From Streptomyces sp. ISL-98 (lineage in GTDB: Bacteria; Actinomycetota; Actinomycetes; Streptomycetales; Streptomycetaceae): 64,000 nucleotides of DNA. The stretch spans positions 32,667-96,666 of the forward strand of contig NZ_JAGGPB010000070.1 in assembly GCF_018614055.1 (NCBI RefSeq). The letters are read 5' to 3'. This document shows positions 58,822 to 64,000 of the stretch, piece after piece. A program made the position numbers and the translations under genes. The notes under the pieces are model-generated. The model saw nothing but the letters and a program-made list of their open reading frames with translations, searched no databases and had not been told where the DNA came from. Each line of letters starts with the position of its first letter. The stretch's first letter is position 1.

Positions 58822-59147
58822 CAGCCCTCCCCGACCGGCAGCGGCTGCGGGGCGTCGCCGTAGGCGATCAGCCGCAGCTCAGCCCCCGCATACGTCGTGG
58901 ACCCCTCCAGCACCCAGGTCGTGCCGGCGCTCTGCACGGCGAACCGCACATCGTGCGCCTCGATGTCCAACGCTGCCCGCCACAGCTCGAACGATCCGAG
59001 CCCGTCGTGCAACGACAGATCCAACCGCTTCGGGTAGAGCGAGGAAATGCCGACGTAGAAGGCCGGCAGGTCCCCAAACTCAGCACACACCGCGAGCAGA
59101 CCGCGAACCGGGACAGCGAGGTCGTTCACCGTGGCCGCCGCGTTCAT
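58821..59147 (-). CDS. Small hypothetical protein of the element
   Basis: 108 residues of mixed alpha/beta content (LPAFYVGISSLYPKRLDLSL, FAVQSAGTTWVLEGSTTYAG), soluble. No family recognised. Coupled to DUF2637 by a TGATG overlap and to the preceding gene by ATGA. Confidence 0.6.
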   Translation of the reverse strand: MNAAATVNDLAVPVRGLLAVCAEFGDLPAFYVGISSLYPKRLDLSLHDGLGSFELWRAALDIEAHDVRFAVQSAGTTWVLEGSTTYAGAELRLIAYGDAPQPLPVGEG

Positions 59148-59443
59148 GCTGCGACCTGCTTCCCCGAAGCGGCCTGCCGGCGGCGACGGGCAGGCCGGGG
59201 CAGCACAGAGACCTGGAACAGGTCCGGAGCGAACGACTCGATGGCCTCCGCAGCCACGCGGCTCACGGTGTCCACCAGCTCCGGATACGCGGCAAGGATG
59301 TCGCGGGCAGCATCCTCACGAGCGACCCGCTCCATCTCACTCTCACCCTCAACACCCAGCCACAACTCCAACGGGGTACCGAGCGCAAGTTCAACAAACT
59401 CTGTAGCCGTAACAGCCACATGACCAGCAACGATGTACTTCAT
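59144..59443 (-). CDS. Small hypothetical protein of the element
   Basis: 99 residues with an acidic, helical middle (EGESEMERVAREDAARDILA) and a basic tail (RPARRRRQAASGKQ). GAAGGAG lies nine bases before the ATG. First clearly coupled gene of the leftward block; function unknown. Confidence 0.6.
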   Translation of the reverse strand: MKYIVAGHVAVTATEFVELALGTPLELWLGVEGESEMERVAREDAARDILAAYPELVDTVSRVAAEAIESFAPDLFQVSVLPRPARRRRQAASGKQVAA

Positions 59444-59458
59444 GGGTCGTGTACTCCT

Positions 59459-59695
59459 TCACAGTGGGACGGCCCAAAACAGCGGCCCCGGTGCTCGAAC
59501 ACCGGGGCCGCGCGCCGTTGGAGACCAGGGGAATCCGGCTCCCCTCAGCCCCGCCCGTACGAGACGGGCAGGACAGGCAACCGGCCGCCGCGCAGCAGCG
59601 CGGCGGAAGCTGAGGTAGTGCATGTCTCCTTCATCGCGACCGCGCTCCCGTCTCAGGTAGAGCTGTCCGGCCTCGAAGTAGGCGTATGGAGACAT
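59459..59695 (-). CDS. Questionable small protein spanning a hairpin
   Basis: 78-residue frame starting MSPYAYFEAGQLYLRRERGR. The first half has Streptomyces-like codon use; the second half is the translated terminator-like hairpin (59,482-59,511) and Pro/Gly-rich. It may be a leader peptide or a non-coding leader. No family recognised. Confidence 0.3.
   Translation of the reverse strand: MSPYAYFEAGQLYLRRERGRDEGDMHYLSFRRAAARRPVACPARLVRAGLRGAGFPWSPTARGPGVRAPGPLFWAVPL
59482..59511 (-). terminator. Hairpin before the leftward element operon
   Basis: GCGGCCCCGGTG (59,482-59,493) pairs perfectly with 59,500-59,511, loop CTCGAA. It lies 39 nt before the 99-residue gene, so it could attenuate read-through into the operon. 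Confidence 0.75.
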
Positions 59696-59863
59696 GACCT
59701 TTCGGTCTAAGCCCTCCGGCTAATGACAAGGCGCCGGGTCGCCTCCCCCCGTCCGATGCGGGGCTCCTGACCCCTCGCGGGGCCTTCTCTTGCAGGTCAA
59801 GCACTTGCAGGCACAGCCGGTGAAGCCCTTTCGGGCACCTACCGTGCTGATGCGTAACAGCAT

Positions 59864-59934
59864 GTACTAGTACGAGCTCCGGCGCAAGGAGGCGCCGCAG
59901 ATTCGTGCTAGGTCGTACTAGTGGTGGGTACGCT
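59864..59934. promoter_or_regulatory. Divergent control region of the GntR gene with two GTACTAGT boxes
   Basis: GTACTAGTAC (59,864-59,873) is a perfect palindrome and GTACTAGT recurs at 59,915-59,922, 51 bp apart. A TACGCT hexamer (59,929-59,934) ends seven bases before the GTG at 59,942. The second box sits between the expected -35 and -10, so the GntR protein probably represses itself and the leftward operon. Confidence 0.65.
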
Positions 59935-59941
59935 CGATGGC

Positions 59942-60364
59942 GTGACGAGCGCTGAAATCTCTAAAGATGACCCCAGGTCGGAGTCCGAGCAGGCGGCCGA
60001 CATCCTGCGGCAAGAGATCCTGCGGGGTGACATCAAGCCTGGGGGCCACGTGGGCTCCGTGCGAGACCTGACCACGCGGTTCAAGATCTCAGGAATGACG
60101 GTCCAGCGAGCCCTTGCGATCCTCCGTGAAGATGGGCTCATCCTGACCACGTCGCGCGGCAGCTACGCCCGCGATCCGCAGCAGACCACCGAAGACAGCG
60201 AAGCCGACGCGGGAGTCGACCTTCCCGAAGTCCTGCGCCAGCTCGAACATCTCACCTCCCAAGTCTCGGAACTTCGCGGCAGGCTCGAAGCGCTCGAAAG
60301 CCGTTCCGTGCCGGGTGATGCGCGATCTGCAACCAGCATGCAAGGAAGGGGAGTTGAGAAGTAA
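59942..60364 (+). CDS. GntR-family repressor (KorSA-type)
   Basis: 140 residues from the GTG at 59,942. GntR winged helix: SEQAADILRQEILRGDIKPG, SVRDLTTRFKISGMTVQRAL, ILTTSRGSYAR. Then an acidic linker and a short leucine-rich coiled coil (LPEVLRQLEHLTSQVSELRG) for dimerisation, with no ligand domain. KorSA-type regulators keep AICE replication and transfer genes off. I preferred the leaderless start at 59,942; GTG at 59,921 or 59,924 would add six or seven residues inside the operator. Confidence 0.82.
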   Translation: MTSAEISKDDPRSESEQAADILRQEILRGDIKPGGHVGSVRDLTTRFKISGMTVQRALAILREDGLILTTSRGSYARDPQQTTEDSEADAGVDLPEVLRQLEHLTSQVSELRGRLEALESRSVPGDARSATSMQGRGVEK

Positions 60365-60483
60365 GTGACAGCCAGGGGACGGCACAACGGAGCAGGGGAC
60401 ATGTCTGGTGACACCCCCCTGTCACCTTCCCTGTCCCCCGGGCTCGCGCGCGAGACTCGGAGCAAGCACTCGGAGGAGGGCGC

Positions 60484-61731
60484 ATGACCGACGACAGGCC
60501 CGCGTGGGCGCGGCGCATCGCGGCTGAACGGATGGCGCGCGACTGGTCGCAACGTGACGCCGTAAGGGCATTGCGGGCGCACGCTCCCACGGAGCTGCCC
60601 GCGGAAGACAGCATGATTCGCCAGTGGAAGCGCTGGGAGTCGGGCCAGACACCGAACGACTTCTACCAACCGATCATTGCGGCCGTCTTCGGCACCGTGA
60701 CACACGCGCTCTTCCCTGCTCCCTCGCGCCGAGACGGAAACAAGGAGATCTTGGCAGCGAGCGGCATGGAGACGCTGGAGATCGTGAGCCGTCTCAACCG
60801 GTCCGATGTCGACAACGCCACGCTTGATGCTCTGCGGATCACGACGGACCGGCTCTCCTCGGAGTACCCGTTCATGCCGAGCGAACAGCTTCTCATCGAG
60901 GGACGGCAGTGGCTGCGCCGCGTCGTCGAACTCCACACGAAGAGCCTCACGCTCGCACAGCACCGCGAAGTACTCGCCCTGTCCGGCTGGCTCGCTCTAC
61001 TGGTCGGCTGTGTCGAGTACGACACGGGCGACCGTCACGCCGCCGAGTCGACACGCCGCGCCGCCCTCTCTCTCGCGACCGAGGCCGAGCACGCAGAGGT
61101 GGCCGGGTGGGCGCACGAGATGCGGGCATGGTTCGCGCTCACGACTGGCGACTACCGCGGCGTCATCGCGGCGGCGCAGGCCGGAGCGGACATGGCGCAG
61201 CACCACGGTGTGGCAGTGCAGCTTGCCGCACAGGAAGCCAAGGCGTGGGCGCGGCTCGGGGACCGCCGACAGGTTGAGGTGGCCCTCGACAAGGGACGGC
61301 GGATGCTCGAAGGGATGCCGCACCCTGAGAACCTTGACAACCACTTCGTAGTGGACCCCTCCAAGTTCGATTTCTACGCGATGGACTGCTACCGCCTGGT
61401 CGGTGAGGACAGGCTCGCGCACACGCTCGCCGAAGAGGTGCTGAGGGCAGGAACGGACTTCGACGGCACCGAGCGCTCACCGATGCGCAACGCGGAAGCG
61501 CGGGTCACGCTCGGAGTCACGGCAGCGCGTGAGGGCGACTTGGAGCAGGCACTCACAATGGGAGAACGAGCCCTCGAAGGGGACCGTCAGTCTGTGCCGT
61601 CGCTAATCATGACCAGCCGGGAACTTGCTGCCGAGATGAAGCGCCGGTACAGCTCCGAACCGGCGGCACAGGACTACCTCGCACGGCTGCAAGCACTTGG
61701 CCAAGAGAAGCCTGGATTCCTGCGACAGTGA
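60484..61731 (+). CDS. XRE-type regulator with TPR-like helices
   Basis: 415 residues. N-terminal helix-turn-helix (about 8-60, MARDWSQRDAVRALRAHAPT then QWKRWESG), followed by TPR-like helical repeats (about 90-400, TGDYRGVIAAAQAGADMAQH, GDLEQALTMGERALEGD). Similar regulators are common in Streptomyces mobile regions and often sense peptides or small molecules. GGAGGAGGG lies before the ATG. Its target may be the HEPN operon that faces it, 237 nt downstream (inference). Confidence 0.78.
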   Translation: MTDDRPAWARRIAAERMARDWSQRDAVRALRAHAPTELPAEDSMIRQWKRWESGQTPNDFYQPIIAAVFGTVTHALFPAPSRRDGNKEILAASGMETLEIVSRLNRSDVDNATLDALRITTDRLSSEYPFMPSEQLLIEGRQWLRRVVELHTKSLTLAQHREVLALSGWLALLVGCVEYDTGDRHAAESTRRAALSLATEAEHAEVAGWAHEMRAWFALTTGDYRGVIAAAQAGADMAQHHGVAVQLAAQEAKAWARLGDRRQVEVALDKGRRMLEGMPHPENLDNHFVVDPSKFDFYAMDCYRLVGEDRLAHTLAEEVLRAGTDFDGTERSPMRNAEARVTLGVTAAREGDLEQALTMGERALEGDRQSVPSLIMTSRELAAEMKRRYSSEPAAQDYLARLQALGQEKPGFLRQ

Positions 61732-61968
61732 TCGCGCAATAGCCCCTGCACGAACGTTTGTCGGGGTGCGAAGGCGGCCCGGGAGTGGAACCGGGCACGA
61801 CGCTGCCCCCGGACCCAGAGGCAGCCTGGGGCTTCTTTCGTATCAAGACCGGTCTAAGCGTCGCGCACCGCTTGACCGGCTCTTGGCTGGTCAGAGCCCT
61901 ACCCCTGAGATTATGAACGGCTGCGCTCGGCTGGCTTTACGAGTCACTTGGTATGAACAGGGCTACGG
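61732..61968. other. Gap between converging XRE and membrane-protein genes
   Basis: 237 nt without a gene. GGCCCGGGAGTGGAACCGGG and a GGGGCTTCTTTCG stretch around 61,830 look like terminator-type sequence. Confidence 0.4.
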
Positions 61969-62427
61969 CTACGGGGGAGGAGCCGCTGCCTGGGCCGTCG
62001 CGGCTTGGGCGCGGGCCACCGCCCGCGTCTGGGCGTTGTCTGATCGGCGCAGCACAAACAGTGAAGCCAGGGCGAGCACGCTCGGCCCCGACAACATAGA
62101 TGCCAAGCCCACGTGTCCTTCCATGCCAACAACCACCGCTCCGGCGAGCATGCCAGCGCTCAACAAGAAGCCCGCAACAAGACCGACGATCAGCAGAGTG
62201 TGGGATCGACGTGCTGCGGCGTCTCGGGTCTGCGCTCGAAGAGTTTCAAGCTCCATTTGGCGAATTGCCGACTGCTCGGCCATCCGAAGTTCGTGTTCGC
62301 GCCGCAGCTGCGGCTCAAGGGCCTTAAGGGCGACCTGTAGATGCTCGGCGGGGAGATCCGCCCATTGCATCGCGATCTCCAGGCCAGTGTGCTGGTGTCG
62401 TGGGACGTCTGCTGCCTCACGCGTCAT
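61969..62427 (-). CDS. Two-helix membrane protein (HEPN operon partner)
   Basis: 152 residues. A charged helical N-terminus (about 1-70, QVALKALEPQLRREHELRMA) is followed by two helices (about 77-98 and 104-125) and a basic/Ala tail. It overlaps the HEPN gene by 4 nt (ATGA), so the two are translated together. No family recognised; the topology (long cytoplasmic helix, two membrane passes) recalls effector or sensor partners of phage-defence operons, without homology evidence. Confidence 0.6.
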   Translation of the reverse strand: MTREAADVPRHQHTGLEIAMQWADLPAEHLQVALKALEPQLRREHELRMAEQSAIRQMELETLRAQTRDAAARRSHTLLIVGLVAGFLLSAGMLAGAVVVGMEGHVGLASMLSGPSVLALASLFVLRRSDNAQTRAVARAQAATAQAAAPPP

Positions 62428-63293
62428 CGCTCCGTCCCTCCTCCGCCGTCAGGTACTGGTTGTAGTTGCCTGAGTCCTGGCGGTGGAGGGCCGAGGGCTT
62501 TAAATAGTTCATCGAATCCGTGAGAAAGCTGACGGACCGCAGCGCCAGTGTCCTGGTTTTCCGTCAGTTCGAACAAGTCCGGAGCCGGGAGTTGCGGCAG
62601 TATCCGTTCCACCAGGCGCACAAACATGGTGGCGTCGCGGACGAGATCGTCAGCTTCCCGCTCGCTTGCGGCACCGGGTACACCTGCCTCCGCGCGCGCT
62701 CGCGTCCGAGCACTAGCCGCGAATAGAGCACTCCATTCGGCTAGTTCAGGGGCGACCTCGGGCAAGATCTCCCACGCGGAACGAATTCGAGCCTGTCGAC
62801 CTTCAGGTTCCTCAGGACGCCCTCGCGCGGCAAGCACCGCAGCTGCTGTGCGTAGTGCGGCGAGGTGAGCAGTGGCGTACCGCTCATTTGGAGTACCCAG
62901 GGCTACAGCCTCCCTGAGCCCGACGCGTGCTTGAGCGATAAGGTCCAGAGCGGCGGGGGGCATGGCACCAACTGTTGGGGTGCGTCGAATGGGCCGCGCT
63001 CGCGGCGCAAGATGCAGCTGGATGGGCCGCTTACGACTGACCTCTCGCCATCTCGCCTGCAGCGCTGTGAGCGAGGCGTCGGCGGCGCGATCAGTTGTCA
63101 GCCACTCGTTGTCACCTACGGACCGGAGCGCTTGGCGGTAGGCGTCCGCAAGAAGATCTTCAGGCGAAGGATCTGGATGCGTCAGCGGCGCCTTGGCTGG
63201 CTTCCGCAAAAGCGGAGTCTCCTGGATCAGCTTCCAAGCTCCGTAGGCAGCCAGAACGGTAAGCAGAACCAGAGGTGCCACGAACCATGCCAT
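62424..63293 (-). CDS. Membrane-anchored SAV_6107-family HEPN-domain protein
   Basis: 289 residues from the ATG at 63,293. One N-terminal helix (about 4-22, FVAPLVLLTVLAAYGAW), a linker (about 25-105) and a HEPN domain (about 108-235) with NERYATAHLAALRTAAAVLA, which carries R-x4-H, the RNase-type HEPN signature. The block from LDLIAQARVGLREA to DATMFVRLVERIL closely follows the SAV_6107 HEPN family, normally a soluble Streptomyces protein. HEPN proteins are often RNases in toxin or abortive-infection systems; activity here is unproven. Coupled to the small membrane protein downstream. Confidence 0.72.
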   Translation of the reverse strand: MAWFVAPLVLLTVLAAYGAWKLIQETPLLRKPAKAPLTHPDPSPEDLLADAYRQALRSVGDNEWLTTDRAADASLTALQARWREVSRKRPIQLHLAPRARPIRRTPTVGAMPPAALDLIAQARVGLREAVALGTPNERYATAHLAALRTAAAVLAARGRPEEPEGRQARIRSAWEILPEVAPELAEWSALFAASARTRARAEAGVPGAASEREADDLVRDATMFVRLVERILPQLPAPDLFELTENQDTGAAVRQLSHGFDELFKALGPPPPGLRQLQPVPDGGGGTER

Positions 63294-63311
63294 GCTCCCC
63301 ACCCCCAATTA

Positions 63312-63324
63312 CTTGCAGTGCAAG
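63312..63324. promoter_or_regulatory. Palindrome in the HEPN operon promoter
   Basis: CTTGCAGTGCAAG is a perfect 6-bp dyad around G, about 20 bp before the HEPN start. The related CTTGCAGG occurs twice at about 59,794-59,816 in the GntR upstream region. Confidence 0.5.
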
Positions 63325-63611
63325 CTACCAAAGGGAGGGGGCGCCGTGAGAGTGAACGCCGCGTTGTCCTTGATTTAGACACGGCCGTACAGCCACCGAG
63401 TCCGGCGTGTTGCTGGCGTCAGCGACGGTCCGAGGGTGCGCTAGCTGAAGCACCCTCAGAACAGTCACAAGCCTGGTTCCCCCAGGCGTTCCCCAACTGC
63501 GGGATCTAGAAGGGAAATCACAGGTCAGACGTGATAGATGGAGCCCGCTGTCAATCTGCCGGATGGGCGCCGGCGCTCCCACAGATGACTGGCGTCGTGG
63601 CCCATGCGCGG

Positions 63612-63629
63612 CTGGGCCATCTGTGGGCC
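63612..63629 (+). repeat. Right-end copy of the 18-bp terminal near-repeat
   Basis: CTGGGCCATCTGTGGGCC differs from the 45,451-45,468 copy at one position and has the same orientation. Candidate right attachment core or integrase arm site. Confidence 0.5.
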
Positions 63630-63983
63630 AGGAGGCCAGTCGAGCGCGACTAGGACGGCGTTCTGGCAGGTCACACGCATTGTGGACGTGGTCAGAGCGA
63701 CGGTCTTGAAAGCCATCACTGTGCGAGCGCGGTAGAACTTTCTCTACTTCATCAAGTAGCTCGCTTCGCTCGCTGCCCGCCCACGGTTCGGGCAGCGAGC
63801 CGATCCACTGCCAGCCCATCCGCCGCAGCACAGCCCAGCCACACGGGAGCTTCCTCCCCTTCCCGCAATGCGTCTGAGCGGCCCCCGGAAGGCAGCAACA
63901 ACACCAGGGCACTGGCACCGGGGTACCGCGGTGGGAGCTCGGGAGAACACCACAGTTGACGCTTGAGGCGTCTGCTTTCCTAA

Positions 63984-64000
63984 GGGCTGTCCCGTAACTG
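63984..64000 (+). mobile_element. Possible left terminus of an IS5-type insertion sequence
   Basis: GGGCTGTCCCGTAACTG at the very edge resembles terminal inverted repeats of Streptomyces IS5-family elements (GGGCTGTCCCGTAA). The transposase, if any, lies outside the window. Confidence 0.3.

Larger units (their letters stand above)
45442..63629. mobile_element. Actinomycete integrative and conjugative element (AICE), about 18.2 kb
   Basis: Bounded left by a tyrosine integrase whose 3' end lies next to the glnA2 terminator. It contains every AICE module: integrase/excisionase, replication (Prim-Pol, P4-type helicase, SSB, methyltransferase), single-protein conjugation (TraB/FtsK-type translocase), spread proteins (SpdB-like, DUF2637) and a GntR repressor. 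The right end contains cargo with no chromosomal-type genes up to the window edge. The limits are inferred from the 18-bp near-repeat at 45,451-45,468 and 63,612-63,629; the true attachment core could lie outside. No tRNA gene is visible at either end. Confidence 0.85.
63325..64000. other. Gene-free right end of the window
   Basis: No supported gene in 676 nt. It holds the right copy of the terminal near-repeat (63,612-63,629) and a possible IS terminus at the edge. The minus-strand open frame from 63,918 lacks a ribosome binding site and recognisable homology. Confidence 0.55.

Noticed and set aside
63325..63918. 197-codon minus-strand frame at the right end
   Set aside because: Cys/Pro/Arg-rich, no ribosome binding site, crosses the terminal near-repeat, and no family recognised.

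Overview
This is a high-GC actinomycete chromosome segment, almost certainly Streptomyces. The evidence is codon use saturated with G/C at third positions, many leaderless genes (a TAnnnT hexamer 6-7 nt before the start codon), DmdR/IdeR-type iron boxes, an AfsR-like BTAD regulator, F420-dependent redox genes, a glnA2-type glutamine synthetase and a Streptomyces-style integrative conjugative element. I see no tRNA, rRNA, CRISPR array or secondary-metabolite cluster.

Bases 1-45,400 are chromosomal. They start inside a Bcr/CflA efflux pump, followed by a lipoprotein, an Rsm22-type protein, dimethylargininase facing a TetR regulator, and an orphan primase-polymerase-like protein. Bases 6.6-18.9 kb form an iron and haem acquisition block: efeO-efeB-efeU (ferrous/ferric uptake), hmuT-hmuU-hmuV (haemin ABC importer), two HtaA-domain surface haem binders (one with an LAATG sortase signal) and a haem oxygenase. 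Iron boxes lie before efeO, between hmuT and htaA, and before hmuO. A PhzF-like protein sits among them. Bases 18.9-45.4 kb hold map, MFS pumps, npdG, a site-2 protease, a 1185-residue BTAD/NB-ARC/TPR regulator, a DrrAB-like exporter, panB, an endonuclease/exonuclease/phosphatase-fold protein, nadE, DUF305/DUF3105 genes, a DEAD-box helicase, a cold-shock protein, a MerR-like regulator and glnA2. Convergent gene ends often carry perfect hairpins with 13-23 bp stems.

Bases 45,442 to about 63,630 are an actinomycete integrative and conjugative element (AICE) inserted just after the glnA2 terminator. Leftward from its GntR repressor it carries small unknown genes, DUF2637 and SpdB-like membrane proteins, a TraB/FtsK DNA translocase, an SSB, a short C5 cytosine methyltransferase, a primase-polymerase, a P4-type helicase, an excisionase and a tyrosine integrase. 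Many of these genes overlap by 1-4 nt, so they are probably expressed in blocks. A 12-bp-period repeat array downstream of traB is a candidate transfer (clt) or replication locus. An inverted palindrome pair before xis, a GTACTAGT pair before the GntR gene and a near-palindrome pair downstream of traB are likely control sites. The right end carries an XRE/TPR regulator and a two-gene cargo operon: a membrane-anchored SAV_6107-type HEPN protein and a small two-helix membrane protein. That operon is the best candidate for an undescribed (defence-like) system here. Near-identical 18-bp sequences at 45,451 and 63,612 may mark the ends.

A dispersed GC-rich palindromic repeat occurs four times. One copy lies between hmuU and hmuV, and another is translated in frame inside the BTAD regulator.
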